Made by a program: the position numbers and the translations under genes
The notes under the pieces: model-generated
The model's database searches: none
Seen by the model: only the letters and a program-made list of their open reading frames with translations
What the model was told of the DNA's origin: nothing
Assembly (NCBI GenBank): GCA_011523365.1
Contig: WTGY01000089.1
Location: 1 to 38,794, forward strand
DNA length: 38,794 bases
Source: Caldilineaceae bacterium
Lineage (GTDB): Bacteria; Chloroflexota; Anaerolineae; Caldilineales; Caldilineaceae
Direction of reading: 5' to 3'
Shown: piece by piece, positions 1 through 7,515 of the stretch
Layout: every line of letters starts with the position of its first letter
Numbering within the stretch: position 1 is the stretch's first letter

Positions 1-302
1 CGGTCGGGCCTATTCGGCCCTCCCTTGTGCGGGGGCTCCGCCCCCGCAACGCCCTCGGTCCTGTCCGCGCCGTAGCGAGTATGTGGGTAATGTGAAGTTG
101 TCGTCTCGCGGCGGCCGGGCTTCACCCCGACTCCTGGCAGATTCCGAGTATGTGCCAGCGCAGGCAAGCCAGGCGAGGCAACTCCCATATATGCCCAACG
201 TTCACCGCCATGACCATCGCGAGCCCGCTACAGAAATACTGACGGTACTTTCCGCCCAGGCAGACCGCACACAGGGCACACACAAAACATGGCTTAGTAG
301 TT
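1..302. repeat. ~300-bp dispersed repeat, copy A (truncated by window start)
   Basis: This segment matches 22230-22529 along its length, and its first 30 bases match the last 30 bases of the window. The left end holds two inverted repeats: GGGCC/GGCCC at 6-20 with a 5-nt loop, and GCGGGGGC/GCCCCCGC at 29-47 with a 3-nt loop. The middle (about 54-136) is diverged between copies. The right part (about 137-302) is well conserved and ends in a shared CATGGCTTAGTAGTT. The repeat stops 9 bp before the 3' end of the glycosidase gene. No transposase or clear terminal inverted repeats are seen, so it could be a non-autonomous element or a structured REP-like sequence. Confidence 0.85.
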
Positions 303-311
303 GCCTGAATA

Positions 312-3300
312 CTAAGTACTGCTGTTAAAATTGCCGTCCACCACCGGTCTCGCCGCCAGCGTTACCCGCGCCGGGAAACTGACCGTGACGGGGCCCAGCA
401 GCCCCGAAACCGTCTGCCCCGGGAAGACATACTCGGATTCATAGGGCCCCGTGCTGAAATAGTTGGCCAGCGTATTGTAGACGGTCACTTCCAGCTCGTT
501 CTCCCCCTCGCGCACCTGGCTCGTGATATCGAAACGGTAGGGACGCGCCAGTTGCACGCCCACAACCTGCCCGTTGACGGCCACCTCCGCCGTCGTATTC
601 ACCGCGCCCAGGTCGAGTACGACTTCACCCTGCAACTGCTCATGCGTGAGGGAGAATCTCTTCCTGTATACTGACCCACCGGAGTAATTCTCTAACGCGT
701 ACTGGCTCCAATCGCCCAAAGGCAGTGCGGTGTCAGCGCACTCGAAGCGAACCGGCTGCCGGATGGCCGCGCCGGCGTAGACGCCAGGCTTCTGTTCGAC
801 ACGCAGCGCCACCTGGGAGACCTCCGCCGCCGGCGCATTCAGCCTGACATGCCCACCCCCGATCGCCGCTTCGGCCCCGTTGACCCAGACCTGAACGCTC
901 TCGGCATCCACATCCAGATGGAGTGTATGCGTCCCCGCCGGCGCTTCGCACCTGTACCAGCCGACGCGTCTCTCTTTGTGCGGAGCAATCTCATATGCCA
1001 GTTCGGAAGGCTCGGCGAACCAGGTCAACCGCGCCGCCGGGCGGTCTCGCACGGGCGTCGTCGACGGCTCCAGCAGAGCAGCATACGCCCGTAAGGGCTG
1101 GCCGGGCGGCTGGACACAAGCGAGCAGGACCAGGTTCAGCCCCTCCTGCAGCACGACCTCCATCGCCGCCGGACCCGGCTCCCCGGACTCGTCCGGCAGC
1201 AGAGCCTCCCCGTTGAGCCACGCCTGCTCCACCTGCCCGTTGTCTGCCCCCAGGTGCAGGGCCCAGCGGCCAGCCCGCGGCGCCCGCACATGGGTGTACA
1301 GGTAGCGCACCCTCTCTTCATGCTCGTCGGCAACGTCAAAGCAGAGAAACGAGTCCGGAACACCGTGGCTCCCACCAAATACGTCGGTGCCCGGCTGCCC
1401 GAATTCCTGCGAAAAACAGACCGCCTCCCAATTCATCCCTCCAGCATCCAGCGTATCTGTGTCCCCAGCGATCAGAGCCGCCAGTTCAGGTGGTGCCTGC
1501 CCGCGTGGGAAAGGACCGCTGGCCCGCCAGTAGGGGCCGAAAGTATAGGTGAAAACGGGCCAACTGCCGTCGTCGTAGTCGCGGCTGTGCCAGTCCAGCG
1601 CTACGCCCTGCGTCTCTTCCTCCTCCCGGTAGCGGAACTGTCGCGCCTCCGCGCCGATGTGTCCATCACTGGCCGGATCGCGGAAATCGCCCCAGCGGTT
1701 GTCCATCGTCGGCAGCAACCGGAACGACCAGTCGCCCGTTAGGTGCAGCGGGGCCGGCGCCGGGCCGAAGCGGGTCTGTGCGCCGTATTCTCGCCCTCCA
1801 TGCCGCACGCGCACCGATTTGCCGCCCCCGTCTGCGACTATGCCCCGGACCTCCACCGTATTGCCGGCCGCCTCTACATGCGTGATCGACCCCAGATTGT
1901 CCGCCGTCACAGCCGGTCTTCCTCCGGGCGGACGCAGTACCAGAACAATGCCCTGGTTGGCCTCCATCGTCAGCCGCACCGTCGTCCTGTCATTCGTGCA
2001 GGCGAAGCGGTGCCAGGGCAACACCTCGCCGCTCCAGCAGTCCCAGATCTCCGGTTCGCCGCGCACGCGCAGGGTAAAGGTCAGCTCTCTCCGCTCCGGC
2101 TCGACATTGTAAAGGAAGTAGACGTCCAGCTCGCCGATCCTCTGATGCGTGTGAAAGACGTTTCTCTCTGAAGCGACCACATCCCGGTCGATCGCGTCCG
2201 AGATCACAGCCGCGATATCGACCCCCCGCTGCGCCGCATGGGGCGTGCGCGCCGTCTCCTGGCTGGGCAGAAAGATGCCCTGCCCGCCGTGTTCGTTGCG
2301 TTGCCGGTAGATGCTGCCCAGCGCCTGGCTATGCGCCTCTGTCCGGTGGGCGGCCTCCTCGCTGGAAGCGATGCCGAAGATATGCTGCAACAGCGCGTGT
2401 ACTTCAGGATCATCGCGGCCGTGCTCCTGCGAAGCCCCCGGCAGCCGGCGGAAGGCCACAACAGTGCCGCCACCGTCATAAAACACCCGCAGTTTCGCCA
2501 GCGTATGACGGCAGATTGTCGTCATCGGCGGCAGGAGCACAGCCCGGAACGGGATGCCGGCGATCTCCAGGGTCCCCTCGCGCACAACGGCCTCGCGCAG
2601 CAGGTTGTCGTCGACGAAATCGAAGTCGATCCCGTCCGCATAGATCTGGCGGGCGAGCGCAAAGGTTGTCATCGCGCACTCGTCGGCCGCGCTTGTGAAC
2701 GAGTCCCCCCGCAGCCAGTTGGCGTGGACCGTCGTCAGCGGGTAGAGCAGGGCCACATCGGCCACATGCGTTCCTTGGCTCATCACCGCGCTCAAGCGCG
2801 ACACATAGTCCACGAACGTCTGCCAGTGTTCCCAGTAGGGCTGGCGCCAGTGAATCGACGGCGGCACCCACTCGTACCAGCCGCCCAGCGTGTTGTAGAG
2901 CCCGCCGTGCTGGTTGTACAGATTCAGCCCGTAGGCATAGTTTTCGTTCGTCCAGGCAACGTTCTCCTCCTGCGTCATGCCCCAGCCCGACCCCCAGTAG
3001 ACGCACATCGCCGCCCGCTCCCGTTCGTAGATGTGCAGGATCGAGCTGGACAGCTTGGCGTCTATGAAACAGCGCTCGCCCGGCAGGCTGGCGCCGGGAT
3101 CCTCGTTGCCGGTCACGTGGAACCAGCGCATCAGGCGGAAGAAATCGCCGTAATGCCACGTCTGCCCCAGCATATCCTGCCGCCCCCAGGTCGCGACCGT
3201 GCCGTAGCGCATCCCCCGCTCTTCGTGCCAGTCGCACAGCGGCCTGTATAGGTTCTCCTCCAGCAGCGTCGACATCAACTCGTAGTAGTCGCAGCGGATC

Positions 3301-4136
3301 CTGTCGGTGAAGGCGCCGACGTCGTGGAAGAGCCCGACCAGCCACGGCGCGGGGTCATACCCCTTCTCCGCCTTGAACCGCTCCACCAGCTCCGGCGCGT
3401 AGAGGATGTTGCCGTTGAGAACGTAGAGCTCATCCTGCCCGTAGAGCGACAGCGTGCTGCCGACAAACTCCCGCAGCCGCTCTTCATGCTCCTGCCAGTA
3501 GATTTCGATATAGCGGGCCGCGACATGGGGGTTGAGGTAGTCGAGATCGTGAGGCTGGCTGGTGACGGCAGCCAGCAGCCAGCCCGGTCCCGGCGCGTTC
3601 CACGCCAGCGGCTGCCCCGGCTGCGGCGGTGCCAGTTCCCGGCAAGAGTCGGGATCCAGCCCCCCGTCCGCAATCCGGTAGGCGGCCGCGGCCAGGACCG
3701 TCTCCCCCAGCGGCAGGTCGAGATGCAGCGTCCCCTCCTCCTCCGAGCGCGTCTCATGAATGACCAGACGCCGCCCCGCCAACTCCGGCCGCGCCGCGCG
3801 CTCTGCCCGCATCAGGTCCTGCCAGTATTCGCGTCCCTCCCACCCGGAAAACCACGCTTCCAGCCCAAGCCGCTCGTGTTCAGCCACCGAATGGCGGAAG
3901 AACTCCCACCATTCCTCGCTGAAATAGGCCGGCCATGTCCCGTACCGCTCGCCGTCCAGATAACGCGGATAGTACCAGGTGCCGCCGACGCCTTTTTTCT
4001 TCAACTCCTCCAGCTGCCACGTGATGCGCTCCTTGTCCAGCTCTCCCGTCTCCCAGAACCAGGTGACGAAGTCGCTGAAGTCGAGCGGCGGCTGGCGGAA
4101 AAGTTGCTGGAGGGTGGAGTAGGATAGACGGGTCAT
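312..4136 (-). CDS. GH106-like glycoside hydrolase (alpha-L-rhamnosidase type)
   Basis: This is a 1274-residue protein. The N-terminus (PPLDFSDFVTWFWETGELD, then WQLEELKKKGVGGTWYYPRY) resembles the opening of the GH106 alpha-L-rhamnosidase catalytic barrel, where a WFW/WWW segment and an 'L..M...GIGG' segment are typical. The C-terminal part (about 1110-1260: YRKRFSL, LDLGAV, AEVAVNGQ, PYRFDITSQVREGENELEV) is a GH2-type sugar-binding beta-sandwich, and about 790-1100 probably holds further jelly-roll domains. There is no signal peptide, so action in the cytoplasm on imported oligosaccharide is likely. It is the distal gene on the strand of the sugar importer at 5489-9009, separated from it by a toxin-antitoxin pair. 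No clear Shine-Dalgarno sequence precedes the ATG; the start was chosen because homology begins at once. The substrate is uncertain and the catalytic acids were not assigned. Confidence 0.8.
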   Translation of the reverse strand: MTRLSYSTLQQLFRQPPLDFSDFVTWFWETGELDKERITWQLEELKKKGVGGTWYYPRYLDGERYGTWPAYFSEEWWEFFRHSVAEHERLGLEAWFSGWEGREYWQDLMRAERAARPELAGRRLVIHETRSEEEGTLHLDLPLGETVLAAAAYRIADGGLDPDSCRELAPPQPGQPLAWNAPGPGWLLAAVTSQPHDLDYLNPHVAARYIEIYWQEHEERLREFVGSTLSLYGQDELYVLNGNILYAPELVERFKAEKGYDPAPWLVGLFHDVGAFTDRIRCDYYELMSTLLEENLYRPLCDWHEERGMRYGTVATWGRQDMLGQTWHYGDFFRLMRWFHVTGNEDPGASLPGERCFIDAKLSSSILHIYERERAAMCVYWGSGWGMTQEENVAWTNENYAYGLNLYNQHGGLYNTLGGWYEWVPPSIHWRQPYWEHWQTFVDYVSRLSAVMSQGTHVADVALLYPLTTVHANWLRGDSFTSAADECAMTTFALARQIYADGIDFDFVDDNLLREAVVREGTLEIAGIPFRAVLLPPMTTICRHTLAKLRVFYDGGGTVVAFRRLPGASQEHGRDDPEVHALLQHIFGIASSEEAAHRTEAHSQALGSIYRQRNEHGGQGIFLPSQETARTPHAAQRGVDIAAVISDAIDRDVVASERNVFHTHQRIGELDVYFLYNVEPERRELTFTLRVRGEPEIWDCWSGEVLPWHRFACTNDRTTVRLTMEANQGIVLVLRPPGGRPAVTADNLGSITHVEAAGNTVEVRGIVADGGGKSVRVRHGGREYGAQTRFGPAPAPLHLTGDWSFRLLPTMDNRWGDFRDPASDGHIGAEARQFRYREEEETQGVALDWHSRDYDDGSWPVFTYTFGPYWRASGPFPRGQAPPELAALIAGDTDTLDAGGMNWEAVCFSQEFGQPGTDVFGGSHGVPDSFLCFDVADEHEERVRYLYTHVRAPRAGRWALHLGADNGQVEQAWLNGEALLPDESGEPGPAAMEVVLQEGLNLVLLACVQPPGQPLRAYAALLEPSTTPVRDRPAARLTWFAEPSELAYEIAPHKERRVGWYRCEAPAGTHTLHLDVDAESVQVWVNGAEAAIGGGHVRLNAPAAEVSQVALRVEQKPGVYAGAAIRQPVRFECADTALPLGDWSQYALENYSGGSVYRKRFSLTHEQLQGEVVLDLGAVNTTAEVAVNGQVVGVQLARPYRFDITSQVREGENELEVTVYNTLANYFSTGPYESEYVFPGQTVSGLLGPVTVSFPARVTLAARPVVDGNFNSST

Positions 4137-4311
4137 TTTGGGCGTTCTCAGCTATGAGTGCTTGATTCTGCTGAAGAGGGAGAGACTCCTGGGTCACAGA
4201 TTCCAGCGAATGCGGAAGGGGGTTGCTTCAGGTGGGATCTACAATGCAGGCCAAGGATCCGGGACAAAAGTAGGAGGTATGGATAGTTGTTTGCGAATAG
4301 AGGGACTCCAT

Positions 4312-4758
4312 TCATTGTAAATGCAGGTTGTGACGGGTCAAACCGTATGCAGCAGGGGCGTGAGAGCGACCCTGGGCACGAGAGTCAAGCCACACTTGCG
4401 GCGAACCGTTATCCTGATGCTCTCGCAGATACCTGTTAATCCTCGCCCCGTCTTCGCGCTCTTTGTCTCCCATGAAGTAGAGTTCGATGAAGTCAACGCG
4501 GCGCTCATAGATGAAGTAGGCGAAGATGACGCGCAGCTAGCTGTTGCGCAAATACTTGCAGGCCAAGCGGGCTTTGACGATTAACAGGGACTCGGTTTGC
4601 GTGAGGATGCTGACGCGCCTGGAGGGCGCTGGCGGCGCGGCCGCGATCACTTCTCGAAATAACTGAAGATCGGTGGGAGGTGACCTGTACTTTCTGGAGA
4701 GTCTTCTGCGTTCTCGCTGAAATTCACGTAGCTCGTTATAGTGCATCGTCCGATTCAC
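4312..4758 (-). pseudogene. RelE-like toxin gene interrupted by an amber codon
   Basis: Reading from 4758, the frame runs 73 codons, meets TAG at 4539-4537 (codon 74), then continues in the same frame to a TGA at 4314-4312, 148 codons in all. The part after the stop (LRVIFAYFIYERRVDFIELY, then FMGDKEREDGARI) is the typical C-terminal core of RelE-type ribonuclease toxins (IRVIYAY...FIEIYYKGDKENED). The part before it has the usual N-terminal helices (ELREFQRERRRLSRKY). One nonsense base therefore splits an otherwise intact toxin. Translation probably starts at the ATG at 4746 (MHYNELREF); 4758 is an alternative. The start overlaps the end of the antitoxin gene, as is usual for such pairs. TAG is an ordinary stop elsewhere here (for example at 10868), so recoding is unlikely. 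Confidence 0.8.
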
Positions 4759-5332
4759 TTACGGAGTATCTGTCATCGCGATAGAAAACAGTTTCGTAAG
4801 GAATCGGTTTACCGTAGCGAGCACATTTCCAGGGGATGTCATTGTGCGAATACTCGGATAGCTCGGGAGCGCTCATGCCGGAGAAACGGGCCAACACCTG
4901 ATCGATGTGTTCGATGTCACGCGTGCGCCACAAATCGGTGTCAGAACGTTCGGCTGTAAGGTATCTGTTCTGGCTGTAGTTGTGGTAGACCTGCTCCGTC
5001 TTCCGAACCGCCCCTTCCTCTTCCATGCAGCGCAGAATCCGGGTTAGATTGGCCGATGTCGGACCGTAGCCGTTCTTGATATAGGTCTCACCCGTCAGGT
5101 TCTCTTCGAACTTCTCGTAGTAGTCGAAGTCGATGAAATAGAAGAGTTGGTGCAGTACGGCTTCGCCGACGTTCGGTTTGCCCTCGACCTTGTCGAGAAC
5201 GTAGAGGATCACCTGTCTGAACACGTCGGGGCGTTCCTCTTCGACGCGAATCTGGAGATCCTCGCTCTCCAGGCCTGCTTCCTCTGTAACCTGCCGGAGT
5301 GGACGTCCGGTAGACCGCTTTTCGGTCAGCAT
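4736..5332 (-). CDS. Panacea-domain (SocA/DUF4065-like) antitoxin
   Basis: This is a 198-residue protein. Residues about 37-135 match the Panacea/SocA-like domain: VFRQVILYVLDKV, then VLHQLFYFIDFDYYEKF, TGETYIKNGYGPTSANL and a following RILRCMEEEGAV. Panacea proteins act as antitoxins for many unrelated toxin folds, and the overlapping RelE-like reading frame downstream fits this. The N-terminal ~35 residues are charged and carry no recognisable helix-turn-helix. Start: ATG at 5332, with AAAGGG about 9 nt upstream; an in-frame TGA lies just above it, so no longer form is possible. A 31-codon frame above it ends inside this start (ATGCTGA overlap). The gene interrupts the link between the sugar permeases and the glycosidase, which suggests insertion into an older operon. 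Confidence 0.8.
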   Translation of the reverse strand: MLTEKRSTGRPLRQVTEEAGLESEDLQIRVEEERPDVFRQVILYVLDKVEGKPNVGEAVLHQLFYFIDFDYYEKFEENLTGETYIKNGYGPTSANLTRILRCMEEEGAVRKTEQVYHNYSQNRYLTAERSDTDLWRTRDIEHIDQVLARFSGMSAPELSEYSHNDIPWKCARYGKPIPYETVFYRDDRYSVSESDDAL

Positions 5333-5488
5333 ACGTGGATGCCCTTTTCATCCAGTTTCGCCGTCCTGTGCTTTGTAGAACCGACGCCTAGATCATGGGA
5401 ATGGCGAACCAGACGTTCCATTGCGCGGCTCACTCTAAGCCAGAATGTCTGAAGCGGCAAAGCCGGTCGGAATTTCGTTCTGAGCAAA

Positions 5489-6367
5489 TCAGACCTTTAT
5501 CGCGCCCGAAGTCAGTCCGGCCACGAACCAGCGGCTGGTGAAGATAAAGAGGAGAACCAAGGGGATCGAGCCGATCAACAGCCCTGCCATTGTCAGCCCG
5601 TAACGGGTGAAGTACTCGGTCTGGTAGGCCCACAGGCCGGGTGTCAGTGGCAGGAGCGCCTGCTTCTGGATGGTCAGGTAGGGCCAGATCAGATTATTCC
5701 ACGTACCCAGAATGTTCAGAATCGCGGCCACGCCCAGCATCGACTTGCTCAGAGGCAGCGCGATGCGCCAGTAGCCCTGCCACTCGCTGGCGCCGTCAAT
5801 GCGCGCCGCGTCGAACAGCTCCCTGGGCAGGCTTTCAAAAAAGGTGCGCAGGATGAACATGGCGAAAACCTGCCCGCTCGCGATCCACGGCAGGATCATC
5901 GCCCAATACGTATTCATCAGGCCGAGGTCCTTCACCAGCACAAACGACGGGATCAGCGTCATCGCCGATGGCACCATCATCAGCGACAGAACCAGGTAGA
6001 ACAGCACCTGCCGGCCCGGAAACTCCAGAATCCCGAACGCATACGCCGACAGCGACGCCAGCAACAGGACGCCCACCACCGTCACGCCGCTGACGATCAT
6101 ACTGTTCTTGATGAACTCCAGCACGATCTCAAAGGCAAATCCGTAATTTTCCCAGTGCAGCGGGAAAGTCAGCGCAAACGGCTGCCGGGCAAACTGCGGA
6201 ATCGTCTTCAACGAAATCAGGAAGGCCATCACCAGCGGCGCGATCCCTCCCACCAGGAACAGGCCCAATAACACGATCCGCCACCAGTCCCCGCGCAGAA
6301 ACAAGCCCACCTGCTCGCCCCTGCTCCGCCTGTACTGACCTCTTGTCTCCGTCACCACCGCACTCAT
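5489..6367 (-). CDS. Carbohydrate ABC transporter permease, MalG family
   Basis: This is a 292-residue inner-membrane protein with about six hydrophobic segments; the first is near residues 31-53. The permease-ATPase coupling loop (EAA motif) is visible as ELFDAARIDGASEWQGYWRI followed by ALPLSK, in the C-terminal half. The length and the C-terminal end (SRWFVAGLTSGAIKV) are typical of the MalG/LacG group, which import mono- or oligosaccharides with a family 1 binding protein. It follows the MalF-type gene by 94 bp, and that gap contains a heptad repeat. No ATPase is encoded nearby; sugar importers of this class often share an MsmK/MalK-like ATPase encoded elsewhere. The sugar is not evident from sequence. 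Confidence 0.93.
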   Translation of the reverse strand: MSAVVTETRGQYRRSRGEQVGLFLRGDWWRIVLLGLFLVGGIAPLVMAFLISLKTIPQFARQPFALTFPLHWENYGFAFEIVLEFIKNSMIVSGVTVVGVLLLASLSAYAFGILEFPGRQVLFYLVLSLMMVPSAMTLIPSFVLVKDLGLMNTYWAMILPWIASGQVFAMFILRTFFESLPRELFDAARIDGASEWQGYWRIALPLSKSMLGVAAILNILGTWNNLIWPYLTIQKQALLPLTPGLWAYQTEYFTRYGLTMAGLLIGSIPLVLLFIFTSRWFVAGLTSGAIKV

Positions 6368-6437
6368 GCTCTAACCCCCACCTGCAGTCTATCGCCTCGA
6401 GTTTTTCATTCTCTTCCCACACCAGCAGGTGTCATTA

Positions 6438-6458
6438 AAAACTAGAAACTGAAAACTG
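6438..6458. repeat. Heptad tandem repeat (3 units of RAAACTR type)
   Basis: Three 7-nt units lie head to tail between the MalF- and MalG-type permease genes: AAAACTA, then GAAACTG, then AAAACTG. The 7-bp period matches that of other intergenic runs in this window (7481-7515, 33080-33107, 36348-36382, 38723-38750), although the unit sequence differs. Confidence 0.6.
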
Positions 6459-6461
6459 CCT

Positions 6462-7421
6462 TTAATACTCCTCAGTCGTAATGTACTTCATATTGATCAG
6501 CGTCAGCACAAGCGTGAGGAGGAACAGGACGACACCGATGGCGGAAGCGTAGCCCATCTTGTTGATGCGGAAGGCGTTGAAAAACATCCACATCCCCGGC
6601 ACCATTGTGCTGTTGATCGGCCCGCCCTGCGTCAGCGCAAAGACGGCGGTAAACTCCTGCACGCCCCACATGATGGTGAGAACGGTGATGAGCTTGATCT
6701 GACCGGCGATGAGAGGCAGCTCGATCGACCAGAAGCGCCGCATCTCGGAGGCGCCGTCGATCATTGCGCTTTCGACGATTTCGTATGGGATCGCCTGCAA
6801 GCCCGCCAGCAATATTAAAATCGCTACCCCGTCCACCCACGGAAAATTGCGCAGCATCACCGCATACAACGCCACATTCGGGTCCGCCAACCATGCCCGC
6901 GTCCACGACTCCAGCCCTGCCCACGTCAGAATCGCATTCAGCGGGCCGACCTTGACGTCGTAGATGAACTTCCACAGCATCAGCGGCACGATCGCAGGAA
7001 TGACCACCGGCAGAATCATTCCCAAGCGGAACGTATACTGCGTCCTTGCCCCCCGCAGCCGGTGAATCAGCACCGCAATGAACAACGAAACACCCACCGT
7101 GGACACCACATACCAGGCCGCCAGCTGCAGCATGTGGTCCATCGAGTTCAGAAACACCCGGTCTTTGGTGAAAAGATGGACGAAGTTGTCCAGGGCCACA
7201 AAATCCGCGGACAAGCCCGGCGCCCACTTGAACACCGACCGGTACAGCCCCAGCAGCGCCGGATAGTACATGAAGACCAGCAGAAAGACGAAGGTGGGAG
7301 CGAGCATCGTGTAGGCGACGCGCCCTTCGTAGATACGTTTTGCGAGCGGCTTTCTGCGTTCCTGTACGTCCACGGCCTGGGCCGCAGTATTGGACAGGGC
7401 GGGCATCTCTTTTACAGCCAT
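6462..7421 (-). CDS. Carbohydrate ABC transporter permease, MalF/LacF family
   Basis: This is a 319-residue membrane protein. The N-terminal ~30 residues are cytoplasmic; the first membrane segment is about 37-60 (YTMLAPTFVFLLVFMYYPAL) and about five more follow. The EAA coupling loop reads EIVESAMIDGASEMRRFWSI followed by ELPLI. The C-terminal ending (MKYITTEEY) is usual for this family. It forms the heterodimeric membrane channel with the MalG-type protein encoded next. A GAGG Shine-Dalgarno sequence lies about 7 nt before the ATG at 7421. It sits 94 bp after the binding-protein gene, across a gap that contains a perfect 13-bp stem-loop likely to lower or stabilise expression of one side relative to the other. 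Confidence 0.93.
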   Translation of the reverse strand: MAVKEMPALSNTAAQAVDVQERRKPLAKRIYEGRVAYTMLAPTFVFLLVFMYYPALLGLYRSVFKWAPGLSADFVALDNFVHLFTKDRVFLNSMDHMLQLAAWYVVSTVGVSLFIAVLIHRLRGARTQYTFRLGMILPVVIPAIVPLMLWKFIYDVKVGPLNAILTWAGLESWTRAWLADPNVALYAVMLRNFPWVDGVAILILLAGLQAIPYEIVESAMIDGASEMRRFWSIELPLIAGQIKLITVLTIMWGVQEFTAVFALTQGGPINSTMVPGMWMFFNAFRINKMGYASAIGVVLFLLTLVLTLINMKYITTEEY

Positions 7422-7454
7422 CAGCGTATCCTCATTTGAGAAGCGGGGAACTGC

Positions 7455-7490
7455 GAGGAGTGAGAGGTGATTCCAACCCTCTCACTCCTC
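7455..7490 (-). promoter_or_regulatory. Strong intercistronic stem-loop between binding-protein and permease genes
   Basis: A perfect 13-bp inverted repeat (arm GAGGAGTGAGAGG at 7455-7467, partner at 7478-7490) encloses a 10-nt loop. It lies 26 bp past the stop of the binding-protein gene in the direction of transcription and 34 bp before the MalF-type start. There is no T-run on the transcribed side, so it is not a standard intrinsic terminator. It most likely acts as an mRNA stabiliser or partial attenuator that keeps the binding protein in excess of the permeases. Confidence 0.75.
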
Positions 7491-7515
7491 ACTACTCTTC
7501 ACTCTCTCCTCACTA
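7481..7515. repeat. Heptad tandem repeat (5 units of CTCNCTN type)
   Basis: Five 7-nt units run without gaps, the first being CTCACTC and the second and fifth CTCACTA. The first 10 bases also form one arm of the neighbouring stem-loop. Seventeen bases (7495-7511) recur exactly at 38737-38753, so two distant intergenic regions share this sequence. Confidence 0.75.

Noticed and set aside
83..328. Small frame within repeat copy A sharing a peptide (HREPATE) with a frame in copy B
   Set aside because: The shared peptide follows from nucleotide conservation of the repeat; upstream parts differ, and there is no ribosome site, so I do not call a gene.
4537..4539. Amber codon read as an amino acid (pyrrolysine or suppression)
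   Set aside because: TAG ends several intact genes in this window, and nothing points to recoding at this site.
7441..7515. Heptad runs as a CRISPR array
   Set aside because: Units are 7 nt, contiguous, with no spacers and no cas genes.
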